A stretch of DNA of 64,000 bases from Mesostigma viride (GCA_009746045.1 RPFO01000276.1:2558102-2622101), one strand, 5' to 3'; positions 1-8,750 are shown, counted from the first letter of the stretch. Numbers and translations: made by a program. The notes: generated from the letters alone by a model not told the origin.

Positions 1-249
1 AACAGATGATACATTCTAAGCGACTTCCTGCAAGAGTGGGAATGTAAACAACACTTGCTCTAGGTGCACCAGGGCACCTGCATCCCCATGAGCTATCAAG
101 CTATGCCCAGCTAAGGGGGAGCCGGCCTGTCATGGGGGGGAAGATCATCATAGCTATACCTTGTTGTCTCCTTGATACAAAAGCTAGAGCGTGACATCTC
201 AGCAGAGAGCAGCTCTCTGCATGGGCACAGCATAACTAAATAAAGCTAG

Positions 250-398
250 CGGAGACGTCCGTCCTATAGTCAGCAAAATTGGTGCGAGAGGTCCCCAGTT
301 CGATTCCGGTCGGATTCATTTGCAGATCGCGTTTTTCCGCGTTTTCCGCGGCCCGGTACTGAACGCAAATGGTTTTCACCTTTGCGGAGTGCCTGATC
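250..398 (+). mobile_element. tRNA-like SINE (family 1, copy a)
   Basis: A 149-bp insertion flanked by a perfect 12-bp TSD, AAATAAAGCTAG (238-249 and 399-410). Near 297-307 it carries AGTTCGATTCC, a good match to the pol III B box, preceded by GAGAGGTCCCC as in the 3' half of a tRNA. The A box is poor. The 3' end is not poly(A): it has a hairpin-forming CGCAAA...TTTGCG stretch and then GGAGTGCCTGATC. Further copies are at about 6199-6350 (+) and 14735-14882 (-). Inference: a tRNA-derived SINE whose 3' end is copied by a LINE reverse transcriptase not identified here. Confidence 0.75.
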
Positions 399-513
399 AA
401 ATAAAGCTAGGCATCATCTTGAGTGTGGCACATCATCGGCACGCATGTACATGATTAAAAAAAGCGCGTGGCTTAGCTAGTATAGTGCCTGTAGGAGGCG
501 TACATGTACATTA

Positions 514-681
514 AATTAAATTAAATTAAATTATAATGTTCATGCCTCCGTTGGGAGATCATGTAGCACATATTCCTTGATGGATGGGTGGGGTGGAAGG
601 AGCTGCGTAATCGAACTAACCTAACTCTAATCTAGCTAGCTAGTCTAGAAAAGTCCTAACTACCCTACTCATCAAAACGCC
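514..681 (-). mobile_element. LINE-C 3'-end stub (C1) inserted in LINE-A
   Basis: A 5'-truncated LINE-C copy. On the minus strand it carries the end of the RT reading frame (GAGGCGTTTTGATGAGTAG), the 3' UTR, the CTCCC...GGAGG hairpin and a (TTTAA)n tail at about 514-536. A direct repeat CATGTACAT flanks it and the surrounding LINE-A sequence continues on both sides. Confidence 0.75.
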
Positions 682-722
682 TCATGTACATGGCCACGGT
701 CTATCTATTCTACACTGCTACT

Positions 723-1200
723 GTGAGAGTGGATGCGGTTCTCAAACTGGGCTGGGACCACTAGGTCGTCCAGCAACATCTGGATGTAGTTCGTGACAGT
801 TTTCCCTACCCTTTTGGGAATGCCCTTGGGGCCAGGCCAGGTCAGAATGTGTCGCCCTGGCTGGCCAAGCCGCTGGGGGCCGGCCAGACCGAGGGCAGTG
901 TCGACCTGGCTGGTGCGAGCAAGGTGGCCTACAAATGCTATCCTACGCTGCCTAATCTCGTCCGAAATACGAGGCATACCATGATACAAAGACTCTGATG
1001 ACGGGCGCTCGGAAAACCCTACGTTAAGGACCTGTCGGAGCATCCTGTAAACCGTGCCGTTGAGCCTAGCTGCCAGTTTGGGTGTGATTGTCCACGCCTC
1101 GGCGCCATACGTGAGCACCGTGAGGACGAGGAGTCACCTTGAAGAGCATGCGCTTGCGGTGCTCGCCCAGGCCCTTCGAGCGCCAGTAGGTGTTGAGCAG
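723..1200 (-). pseudogene. LINE-C reverse transcriptase C-terminal fragment
   Basis: The minus strand encodes the C-terminal part of the LINE-C RT protein (MLTYGAEAWT... VGHLARTSQVD), nearly the same as the better copy at 7146-8468. The catalytic YADD region is absent. The fragment starts at about 1200, where similarity stops, and is cut at 722 by LINE-A copy A0. It has no start and cannot make an active enzyme. The 1201-1373 stretch beyond it holds nothing I recognise. Confidence 0.75.
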
Positions 1201-1373
1201 GTACGTTATATCAATCTAATTAACATTCAGAGCGATCGACCTAGATGGCTAAGAAACAACATCGTGCACATGAACCTTACTATGTTGACGCGAGCAAACA
1301 GGCAGTGCTAGGCGAGGCACATAGCTAGGCTGGCGGATATCTTGCGGCTACTCCATTTAGGCTATAGGCATGC

Positions 1374-1458
1374 ATTAAAATTAAATTAAATTATAACATG
1401 CCTCCGTTGGGAGATCATTAATAAATTAAATTAAATTAAATTATAACATGCCTCCGTT
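1374..1458 (-). repeat. Two LINE-C 3' tails with hairpin remnants
   Basis: Two (TTTAA)n tails lie side by side, each followed on the + strand by ATAACATGCCTCCGTT, the 3'-end hairpin of LINE-C. The second hairpin is interrupted at 1458 by LINE-A copy A2 and resumes at 4551 after the duplicated ATGCCTCCGTT. Confidence 0.65.
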
Positions 1459-1670
1459 AAATTATAACAGGCCTCACCGCCCAGGCGGTGAAGGACATCG
1501 CCGCCCACTGCCCAGCCGGCGCCTGCTGGCCCAGCCGGCGATGCTCCCTCCACCTGGGCGGACTTGCTTAAGCAGCACACCACCTCCGCCACCTCCACCA
1601 TCTCGGCACAACTCAAGCAACAAGCCCTCGACCTTCGCGAGGAAGCCGACATCGCCCGGCGCAGCCACAA

Positions 1671-2080
1671 CATTTGTCATCGCCAAGCACTTCGACCAGC
1701 CGGCAGGTGAGACCTCCACGAGCCTTCTTGAGGCATTTAAGCGCGCCATTTTTGCCCCCATGCTACTCACTGGTGAGCTGGACATGTCGGCTGTCCGCCT
1801 CCCCCGCGCGCGGGGTAAGGCTGGCCCGGCACCCGTGCTCCTCACCTTTAAGTACATGGCGGACAAGCTGGCGTTCCTTAAATGCCGCAAGAAGCTCTCG
1901 AGGACTCGCTTCACGCTGGACGACGACTTGACCCTGGCCCAGCAACAGCGGCGACGCGAGCTATGGCCAACCTACCTTCAGCTCTGGCAAAGCGCAGGGG
2001 GGAAGCCGGTATACTGGAGGGGGGCGGTCATCCACGTTGACCACAAGCCCTGGCAGCCCCCTCCTGCCACCTCAGACTAG
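1671..2080 (+). pseudogene. LINE-A ORF1 fragment (copy A2)
   Basis: Encodes the C-terminal half of the LINE-A ORF1 protein: an RRM-like section (RLPRARGKAGP, VLLTFK), then FTLDDDLTLAQQQRRRELWP and a terminal VYWRGAVIHVDHKPWQ. This order resembles the C-terminal RNA-binding region of L1-type ORF1 proteins, which act as nucleic-acid chaperones in the retrotransposition RNP. Upstream sequence (1471-1670) matches the coiled-coil part of copy A1, but in shifting frames. The open frame starts within the element without a credible start codon, so this is a remnant. It ends at TAG and runs into the 3' UTR. Confidence 0.65.
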
Positions 2081-2642
2081 GGAGTTCATACCAGTAGTGT
2101 AGATTAGTAAGGCTTAGCCTAGCAGCTAGGTGGCCCACGCGCATGTGCGCCCATAATGGCCCCCATGGATGTTGAATTGAATTGAATTGAATTGTAACAT
2201 AACTCCGTTGGGAGTATATGTAGCACATAGCCCTTGAGAGGGGGGATATGGCCTATCATACATCCTAAGCTACTTCCTGCAAGGGTGGGAATGTAAGCTA
2301 CCCCTGCTCTAGGTGCACCAAGGCACCTGCACCCTCATGATGTATCGCGCTATGCCCAGTTAAGGGGGAGCGTGGCATGTGGGGGAAGATCATCATCAAA
2401 GAGACAACCAGAGACATCATGGCTATACAAGAGCTATGGCATGGCTTCTCAGCAGAGAGTGACTCCCTGCATGGGCACAACGTTACTAAATAAGGCTAGG
2501 CATCGTCTGGAGTGTGGCTCATCATAGGCACACATGTACATGATTACATAAAGCGCGTGGCTTAGCTGGAATAGGGCCTCTAGGAGGCGTACATGTACAT
2601 GGCCACGGTCTATCTATTCTACACTACTACTGCTGTATTCCC

Positions 2643-3362
2643 CTAAGCTGGGGCGTCTGGAGTCGCTGGGGCCGCGGGGGTCGCCTGCCAGGGCTTGTGG
2701 CCGACGTAGATGGCCGCCCCCTTCCAGTACACCGGCTGCCCCGCCTTGGTCTGCCGGAGCTGGAGGTAGGTCGGCCATAGCTCCCGTCGCCGTTGTTGCT
2801 GCGCCAGGGTCAAGTCGTCATCAAGGGTGAAGAGAGTCTTCTCGAGCCGCTTGCGGCGTCTGAGAAAAGAAATCTTGTCCGCCGGGGTCTTAAAGGTGAG
2901 AAGGAGCGGGGGCGGCCCTGCCTTACCCCGCGCGCGGGGAAGGCGGTGGGCGGCCAGCTCGATCTCACCAGTAAGGCCCATGCGATCAAGGATTTCTCTC
3001 TCAAAAGCACGCGCAAGCTTCTCGGAATTCTCACCTTCCTCCATCTTGAGATTCTTGACAATGACGTTGAGGCTGCGCTTGGCGAGCTCGGCCTCCTCGC
3101 GGAGGTCAAGCGTCTGCCGTTGAAGCTGGGCTGCGACGGCGGAGGTGGTGGAGGTGGTGTGTTGCTTAAGCATGTCCGCCCAGGTGGTGATGGGAGGAGC
3201 ATCGCCGGCCAGGCCAGCCGGGGCTGGCTTGGCGGCAATGTCCTTCACCGCCTGGGCGGTGAGGCCTGCGGTGTTCTGCAGAACCTCGATAGCAATGGCG
3301 TTGTCCTTAAGACGCTGGTCGATGTCGCGGAGCTGGGCGGTGATGGAGTCGGTGGAGGCGGA
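2643..3362 (-). CDS. LINE-A ORF1, coiled-coil and RNA-binding segment (frame b)
   Basis: Open in the -1 frame relative to the N-terminal segment from just after the C13 run. It starts with a heptad-like region (SITAQLRDIDQRLKDNAIAI), then a Ser/Thr/Gln stretch and a second helix rich in Glu, Arg and Lys. Next comes an RRM-like core (NVIVKNLKMEEGE, LLLTFKTPADKISFL) and the conserved FTLDDDLTLAQQQRRRELWP block, ending VYWKGAAIYVGHKPWQ. This is the trimerisation plus RNA-binding plan of L1-type ORF1 proteins (inference from motif order). The first in-frame GTG is at 3248, overlapping the frame-a TGA, but coding similarity clearly extends upstream of it. A one-base slip at the homopolymer would fuse the two segments. 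Confidence 0.7.
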   Translation of the reverse strand, partial: SASTDSITAQLRDIDQRLKDNAIAIEVLQNTAGLTAQAVKDIAAKPAPAGLAGDAPPITTWADMLKQHTTSTTSAVAAQLQRQTLDLREEAELAKRSLNVIVKNLKMEEGENSEKLARAFEREILDRMGLTGEIELAAHRLPRARGKAGPPPLLLTFKTPADKISFLRRRKRLEKTLFTLDDDLTLAQQQRRRELWPTYLQLRQTKAGQPVYWKGAAIYVGHKPWQATPAAPATPDAPA

Positions 3363-4054
3363 GGGGGGGGGGGGGTGGAGGCGAGGAGGGCGGCGGTGGC
3401 GGTGGGGATGGTGGGGAGCTCAGCAGCCAGCGTGCCGCCAATTGCCGCCACATCTGCAGCAATGGGCGTCACGTGCTGTGAGAGGGCATCGTGGAGGTGG
3501 CGGAGGAAGGTGGATTCGGTAATGGGGGCGGGTTGCAGGAGGTCCGCGGCAGAGCGCTTAGTAAGGGTAAAGAGAACTGCGAGCTGAAGGCGGGGGCGAG
3601 GCCAGCTGGCCATGTTGGCCAAAGAAGGGGCGTCAGATACGCGGTCGGAAAACTTGCCGTCAGCTCCATTGCGGAAAAGGTAGGTTCTGGAAAGGAATTG
3701 CTCGCACAGGGCCAGCAAGAAGGCGTGGGACCCGTAAAACACGAGCTCCAGTATTTTGATGGATGGCAATGCGAAAAAGGCAGGCCTGGTGATGTCGAAT
3801 TCGGCAAAGAGCTGAGCAACGTCAAAATCACGCTCAGACCAGCTCGGTTCGGCTGGGCGGCTGCGTTTTGGCTCAGGCGAGGCTGAAGGCGAGGCAGGAA
3901 GCCCGGGAGGGTGCTGGACGACCACCAGTGCGCGACTAGTGGCAGCACTGCCTTCCGGCCCTGATGGCGAAGCTGCAGCCGGAGCTGCAGCCGTATTTTC
4001 ATTGCCGAGCGCAGCCGCCAGGCTGCGTTGCGTCGAGGCGCGTTTATTCGCCAT
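3245..4054 (-). CDS. LINE-A ORF1, N-terminal segment (frame a)
   Basis: Begins at an ATG 184 nt inside the element (MANKRASTQRSLAA) and encodes a low-complexity Ala/Ser/Pro-rich N terminus. A more ordered segment follows (about residues 75-190, with FDVAQLFAEFD and LQLAVLFTLTKRSAADLL), and then a Pro run encoded by 13 C residues (+ strand G at 3363-3375). The homologous layout in LINE-B (36837-37373) supports it as a real N-terminal domain. After the C run the natural continuation is in the -1 frame. The frame-a tail to the stop at 3245 (RFCRTPQASPPRR) is probably not native. Known for the family: ORF1 proteins bind element RNA. The function of this N-terminal part is unknown to me. Confidence 0.6.
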   Translation of the reverse strand: MANKRASTQRSLAAALGNENTAAAPAAASPSGPEGSAATSRALVVVQHPPGLPASPSASPEPKRSRPAEPSWSERDFDVAQLFAEFDITRPAFFALPSIKILELVFYGSHAFLLALCEQFLSRTYLFRNGADGKFSDRVSDAPSLANMASWPRPRLQLAVLFTLTKRSAADLLQPAPITESTFLRHLHDALSQHVTPIAADVAAIGGTLAAELPTIPTATAALLASTPPPPPPPPTPSPPSSATSTSVLRTTPLLSRFCRTPQASPPRR

Positions 4055-4561
4055 ATAGTGCGTTATAGCTTTGGAAAATTATATCAGCATGTGCGTCTAA
4101 GAAAGACGAAGCGATTGTGATATTCACAGCTGAATTCGGGGCTCAAACGTGAAAGTTATGAGCTCCGACAGCCATGGCTACCTCGTGGCTCGTGGCTCGT
4201 TGCCTACAGAATTTAGCCAAGCCATGCCTATAACGGGACCCCCATGGATGTTGCATTAAGAATTTCGCCATGCTATGCCATGCAGAGAGATGCTCTCTGT
4301 AGAGAAGCCACGTCCTAGCTCTTGTATCTATAGCCATGATGATCTTCCCCCACATAACATACTCCCCCTTAGCTGGGCATAGTGTGAAGATTATGAGGGT
4401 GCAGGTGCCTTGGTGCACCTAGAGCAAGGGTCGCTTACATTCCCACCCTTGCAGGAAGTAGCCTAGAATGTATTAAAAGCCATATGCCCCTTCTCAGGGA
4501 TATGTGCTACATTGACTCCCAACGGAGTGATGTTCCTAATTAATTAATTAATGCCTCCGTT

Positions 4562-5663
4562 GGGAGATCATGTAGCACATATTCCTTGATGGTTGGGTGG
4601 GATGGAAGGAGCCGCGTAATCGAACTAACCTAGTTACTCTAATCTAGTCTAGAAAAATCCCAACTACCCTTCTCATCAAAACGCCTCCTCCGCTTGGGGG
4701 GAGGTGGTTTGCCCACAGGGTCGGGCGTGTGAGCCTTGACAATCCTCTTCCACCGCGTCTTGTTCTGCATGGCAGTCCAAAGAAGGGAGAGAGAGTGGAT
4801 TGAATTGAATTGAATTGAATTGTAACATAACTCCGTTGGGAGTATATGTAGCACATAGCCCTGAGAAGGGGCATATGGCCTATCATACATTCTAAGCTAC
4901 TTCTTGCAAGGGTGGGAATGTAAACAACACTTGCTCTAGGTGCACTAGGGCACCTGCACCCTCATGATCTTCACACTATGCCCAGCTAAGGGGGAGTATG
5001 TCATGTGGGGGAAGATCATCATGGCTATACAAGAGCTAGGGCATGGCTTCTCGACAGAGAGCATCTCTCTGCACTGCGTAGCATGGCTAAATTCTTAATG
5101 CAACATCCATGGGGGTCCCTTTATAGGCAGGGCTTGGCTAAATTCTGTAGACAACATCCATGGGGGCCATTATGGGCGCACATGCGCGTGGGCCACATGC
5201 TAGGCTAAGCCTGACTAATCTACACTACTGGTATGAATTCCCTAGTCTGGGGTGGCAGGAGGGGGCTGCCAGGGCTTGTGGTCAACGTGGATGACCGCCC
5301 CCCTCCAGTATACCGGCTTCCCCCCTGCGCTGTGCCGGAGCTGAAGGTAGGTCGGAGTGTAGAGAGTGGATGCGGTATTCAAACTGGGCTGGGACCAGTA
5401 GGTCATCCAGCAACATCTGTACGTAGTTCGTGACATATTTCCCTACCTTTTTGGGAATGTCCTTGGGGCCAGGCCAGGTCAGAATGTGCCGTCCTGGCTG
5501 GCCAAGCCGCTGGGGGCCGGCCAGACCAAGGGCGGTGTCGACCTGGCTAGTGCGAGCAAGGTGTCCTACAAATGCTATCCTACGCTGTCTAATCTCGTCC
5601 GAAATACGGATCGAGGCATGCCCTGATACAAAGACTCCGATGACGGGCGCTTGGAAAACCCTA
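4562..5663 (-). mobile_element. LINE-C copy C2, interrupted by LINE-A copy A3
   Basis: LINE-C 3' part on the minus strand: RT C-terminal coding (5372-5663), then 4800-4562 with the PVGKPPPPKRRRRFDE C terminus and 3' UTR. Its tail and half of its hairpin lie at 1424-1458, displaced by LINE-A copy A2. It is also split at AGAGAGTGGAT by copy A3. Frames are broken and no RT core is present. Confidence 0.75.
4801..5360 (-). mobile_element. LINE-A copy A3 (5' truncated)
   Basis: A 560-bp LINE-A 3' segment between two copies of AGAGAGTGGAT (4790-4800 and 5361-5371). It has a (TTGAA)-type tail at 4801-4822, the ACTCCGTTGGGAGT hairpin at 4830-4843, the full 3' UTR, and the last ~38 codons of ORF1 (TYLQLRHSAGGKPVYWRGAV) on the minus strand. 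The 3' UTR subtype is that of copy A2 and not of A1. Confidence 0.8.
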
Positions 5664-5768
5664 CGAGATCATGTAGCACATATTCCTTGATGGATGGGTG
5701 GAGTGGAAGGAGCCGCGTAATCGAACTAACCTAACTCTAAGCTATCTAGTCTAGAAAAATCCTAACTA
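5664..5768 (-). mobile_element. LINE-C 3' UTR fragment (C3)
   Basis: About 105 bp of LINE-C 3' UTR (GATCATGTAGCACATATTCC on the + strand through TCTAGAAAAATCCTAACTAC) joined directly to copy C2. It lacks its hairpin and tail and is followed by a short (TAAG)n run. 5769-6198 has no recognisable gene. Confidence 0.6.
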
Positions 5769-6198
5769 CACTAAGTAAGTAAGTAAGTACTTGCGTGTCA
5801 TGCGCAAAGGCATGCCACGGAGTACTATGCTAATCTCATTAGAAAAATAATTACACAAAAGTTTAAACAAATATCGTCTGCATCATCCCCCAACCGTTAA
5901 GCACTACTCATCAAAACGCCGCCTCCTCTTGGGGGGATAGGCATGCATGGCAACATTCTACCACCCAATTGGCTTGGCACAATGGTCATGAGTGTCGAAA
6001 TTGCATCACCCAGACATGGGCCGGTGTGACTACAGTTATAAACGCTATAACATGTTAATATGTACCAGGTCGAAACCGCAGATTACCTGCTGTGCGGGAG
6101 CCATCACTCCGGCCCACCTCACGGACATTTCCTTGCCGTCATCGCTAATAAAACATGTCAAGACTAACGTAACAAGTCTATCCACGCGCAAATATATC

Positions 6199-6350
6199 AA
6201 GGAGACGTCCGTCCTATAGTCTGCAAAATTGGTGCGAGAGGTCCCCAGTTCGATTCCGGTCGGATTCATTTGCAGATCGCGTTTTCCGCGTTTTCCGCGG
6301 CCCGGCACTGAACGCAAAGGTTTTCACCTTTGCGGAGTGCCTGATCAGAA
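6199..6350 (+). mobile_element. tRNA-like SINE (family 1, copy b)
   Basis: Nearly the same as the copy at 250-398, with the B-box-like AGTTCGATTCC and the CGCAAAGG...CCTTTGCG hairpin just before GAGTGCCTGATC. It is flanked by ATATCAAGGAGAC on both sides. Part of that match may be the SINE's own first bases, so the TSD is 7-13 bp. The flanking sequence ATCAAGGAGACAACCAGCGC recurs at about 6876. Confidence 0.7.
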
Positions 6351-7035
6351 TATCAAGGAGACAACCAGCGCAGGCCAGAAATATGGACGTTTGCTGCCGA
6401 ACAGGTAGCATACGCACTGTCACCGCCTGGCCGCTGACAGGATCTGCTGCACCGATTAGAACCTAGAGACATACTTGCGCACATCCAGACGCTTCACGGC
6501 CAAAGATATAACCTTTACACTCAAGGATAATGACTACAAATTTTGAGTTCAAAATTAAAAGGCCATGCTCTCGTACCAGTCATTTGCCTGCACCGCCATA
6601 GCCGCGAACGTCAATTTTTTTCACTCACGTCGGTCCCGTTTGACCATGGTACCCCCCCAACTTTGATTGAGTATCTCCCTGGCCAGTTGTCCAAAGTACG
6701 GTCTGAATAGGGCTACGGAAAGCTAAGGTCTAGATCTTTCAATCCCGCCAGGTGGCACCATAAAATTATTTTTGGCGCGGCGCCTGCAAGGCGCACAAAC
6801 TCAGTCCGTTAGAGTGGTAGGACTTCGACTGGTACAACGAAAACGGACTCAGTACAAATGAAGGGTTAAAACTTGTATCAAGGAGACAACCAGCGCAGGC
6901 CAGAAATCGGGAGAATCCGGACCATGGTAGCTCGAGCCTGCCGTTATCTTGTCCGCGTGTTCGAGTCGTTCAGGATTCAATCAAAATGAATGGTGATGGA
7001 AATGTGTAGCCTTGTGCATTGAAATTGTGGCTGGC
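6351..7035. other. Non-coding spacer with a dispersed repeat
   Basis: I see no credible gene here. The segment TATCAAGGAGACAACCAGCG followed by CAGGCCAGAAAT occurs at about 6352 and again at about 6876, so the stretch includes a dispersed repeat of unknown type. Confidence 0.4.
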
Positions 7036-7140
7036 TTACGTGTAGAGCCCGACCCTGTGGGCAAGCCCCCTCCCCCCAAGCGGAGGAGGCGTTTTGATGA
7101 GTAGTGTAGTTAGGATTTTCTAGACTAGATAGCTTAGAGT

Positions 7141-8624
7141 CTCAGATGGGTTTCCGTCGTGGTCGTAACACTGTCATGGCTGTGTTTGTCGCGCGCCGGT
7201 TGATGGAGGAGGTGCGTCGACTTCCCCCTGACAGTTTGCCGCTGGTCTTCATTTTTGTTGACTATATCAAGGCCTTTGACACGGTTCTCTGGGAGGCTCT
7301 TTGGGCCATCCTAGCTCTGGATCGGGTACCACCTGCGTTTATTGCTGCCATTCGCCGACTGTATGAGGGCTCACAGGCAGTAGTGCGGACTGCGGAGGGC
7401 ACCACTCCACCATTCCCCCTTCACCACGGGGTGTGGCAAGGTTGTGTCCTGTCCCCATACCTGTTCATTATTGTCGTGGATCACGTCATGCGCCGGGCAC
7501 GTGCGCGCTTTACTGCTCTTAAGGGGTTCGAGCCAGGCTTGGACATCCTTAACGTGAAAGAGCACGGCGGGGTTAGACCTGGGTACCGCCTTGCCGACCT
7601 GATTTATGCGGATGATACCACCCTCATCGAGCGCCCCGAGCACATTCAGACCTGGCTGGACTGCCTGGGCCTGGAGGCGCGGGCGGTGGGGTTGGAGATT
7701 AGTGTCAAGACTGAGGCGATGGTGATAGGGGCCTCCAGTAAACCACCGCTGCCGCGCCTGCTCGACGGGACGGAGGTCCCGTTCCGCGACCGCTTCAAGC
7801 TGTTGGGGAGCTGGCTTCCTGACACCGCCGACGATGTGGACACCCGCATCGCCCTCGCCTGGGCCAAGCTCCGTTCGCTCACACCTTACTGGCGCTCGAA
7901 GGGCCTGAACGGGCACCGCAAACGCATGCTCTTCAAGGTCCTCGTCCTCACGGTGCTCACGTATGGCGCCGAGGCGTGGACCCTCCCACCCAAACTGGCA
8001 GCTCGGCTCGACGGCACAGTTTACAGGATGCTCCGGCAGGTCCTTAACGTAGGTTTTTCCGAGCGTCCGTCATCAGAGTCTTTGTATCATGGCATGCCTC
8101 GTGTTTCGGACGAGATTAGGCAGCGTAGGATAGCATTTGTAGGACACCTTGCACGCACCAGCCAGGTCGACACCACCCTTGGTCTGGCCGGCCCCCAGCG
8201 GCTTGGACAGCCAGGGCGGCACATTCTGACCTGGCCTGGCCCCAAGGACATTCCCAAAAGGGTAGGGAAACCTGTCACCAACTACGTTCAGATGCTGCTG
8301 GACGACCTCGTGGTCCCAGCCCAGTTTGAGCACCGCATCCACTCTCTCTCCCGTCTTTGGACTGCCATGCAGGACAAGGAGCGGTGGAAGAAGATTGTCA
8401 AGGCACACACGCCCGACCCTGTGGGCAAGCCACCTCCCCCCAAGCGGAGGAGGCGTTTTGATGAGTAGTGCAGTTAGGATTTTCTAGATAGAGTTAGGAT
8501 AGTTCGATCACGCGGCTTCCTCCACCCCATCCATCATGAAATATGTGCTACATGACCTCCCCACGGAGGCATGTTATAATTTAATTTAATTTAATTTAAT
8601 TTAATTTAATTTAATTTTTTTTTA
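7141..8624 (+). mobile_element. LINE-C copy C4 (longest RT-bearing copy)
   Basis: A 5'-truncated LINE inserted in the 3' UTR of another LINE-C copy with a 12-bp TSD ATAGCTTAGAGT (7129-7140 and 8625-8636). It holds a long open RT frame (7146-8468), a ~90-nt 3' UTR, the hairpin CCTCC-CCAC-GGAGG at 8556-8569 and an (AATTT)n tail at about 8577-8624. The last ~45 nt before the tail (from ATGTGCTACAT) also occur at the 3' end of LINE-A. Confidence 0.85.
7146..8468 (+). CDS. LINE-C reverse transcriptase, N-terminally truncated
   Basis: A 440-residue open frame. The RT palm is clear: GFRRGRNT near the start, FVDYIKAFDTV (first catalytic Asp), QGCVLSPYLF, and LIYADDTTLIE with the YADD active site at about residue 160. 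After the thumb comes a conserved non-LTR C-terminal region (VLTYGAEAWTL, RRIAFVGHLA) and a basic end, KPPPPKRRRRFDE. The fingers and any endonuclease are missing because the element is 5' truncated. The annotated ATG is only the first Met inside the domain. RTs of this kind prime cDNA synthesis on nicked target DNA. As it stands the copy is probably inactive, but it has no internal stop, which suggests recent insertion. Confidence 0.85.
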   Translation: MGFRRGRNTVMAVFVARRLMEEVRRLPPDSLPLVFIFVDYIKAFDTVLWEALWAILALDRVPPAFIAAIRRLYEGSQAVVRTAEGTTPPFPLHHGVWQGCVLSPYLFIIVVDHVMRRARARFTALKGFEPGLDILNVKEHGGVRPGYRLADLIYADDTTLIERPEHIQTWLDCLGLEARAVGLEISVKTEAMVIGASSKPPLPRLLDGTEVPFRDRFKLLGSWLPDTADDVDTRIALAWAKLRSLTPYWRSKGLNGHRKRMLFKVLVLTVLTYGAEAWTLPPKLAARLDGTVYRMLRQVLNVGFSERPSSESLYHGMPRVSDEIRQRRIAFVGHLARTSQVDTTLGLAGPQRLGQPGRHILTWPGPKDIPKRVGKPVTNYVQMLLDDLVVPAQFEHRIHSLSRLWTAMQDKERWKKIVKAHTPDPVGKPPPPKRRRRFDE

Positions 8625-8750
8625 ATAGCTTAGAGTTAGGATAGTTCGATCACGCGGCTTCCTCCACCCCATCCATCATGGAATATGTGCTACATGATCT
8701 CCCCACGGAGGCATGTTATAATTTAATTTAATTTAATTTACGTGTAGAGC

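Larger units (their letters stand above)
1..722 (-). mobile_element. LINE-A copy A0 (3' UTR part), split by a SINE and a LINE-C stub
   Basis: This is a 3' UTR fragment of the ORF1-only family LINE-A. It matches the 3' UTR of the complete copy at 2175-4238 (blocks with TAGGTGCACC and GGTGCACC-like motifs, then CATGTACATGGCCACGG). Its 3' end lies outside the window. It is interrupted by a SINE at 250-398 and by a LINE-C tail stub at 514-681. It resumes at 682-722 and ends just short of the ORF1 stop, abutting LINE-C coding sequence at GAGAGTGGAT. No protein is encoded. Confidence 0.7.
2175..4238 (-). mobile_element. LINE-A copy A1: complete ORF1-only non-LTR element
   Basis: A 2,064-bp element flanked by a 15-bp perfect TSD, CCCCCATGGATGTTG (2160-2174 and 4239-4253). 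From its 5' end it has a 5' UTR (4238-4055), one ORF1 region in two frames (4054-2643), a 3' UTR (2642-2194), the hairpin at 2202-2215 and an (AATTC)n tail at about 2175-2193. There is no reverse transcriptase or endonuclease reading frame. Its 5' UTR resembles that of LINE-B copy B1, so this is a true 5' end and not a random truncation. It sits inside LINE-A copy A2. Confidence 0.85.
1459..4550 (+). mobile_element. LINE-A copy A2 (5' truncated), split by LINE-A copy A1
   Basis: Plus-strand LINE-A copy with part of ORF1 and the 3' UTR (1459-2174), continuing after the inserted A1 copy as 4239-4550. It ends with the ACTCCCAACGGAGT hairpin (4515-4528) and an (AATT)n tail. It is flanked by an 11-bp TSD ATGCCTCCGTT (1448-1458 and 4551-4561) that lies inside the 3' hairpin of a LINE-C copy. 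About 11 extra bases at the 5' junction repeat nearby LINE-C sequence, as expected from template jumping. Confidence 0.75.
7049..8737 (+). mobile_element. LINE-C copy C5 (outer, 3' UTR only), split by C4
   Basis: The end of a LINE-C copy (7049-7140) carries the last codons, the stop and part of the 3' UTR. It continues at 8637-8737 with the rest of the 3' UTR, a hairpin and an (AATTT)n tail. The outer insertion is flanked by TTACGTGTAGAGC (7036-7048 and 8738-8750). The inner copy C4 interrupts it. Confidence 0.8.

Noticed and set aside
297-307. A functional tRNA gene at the B-box-like sequence
   Set aside because: No acceptor stem or proper D-arm and A box. The segment is a dispersed repeat with TSDs, so a tRNA-like SINE is the better call.
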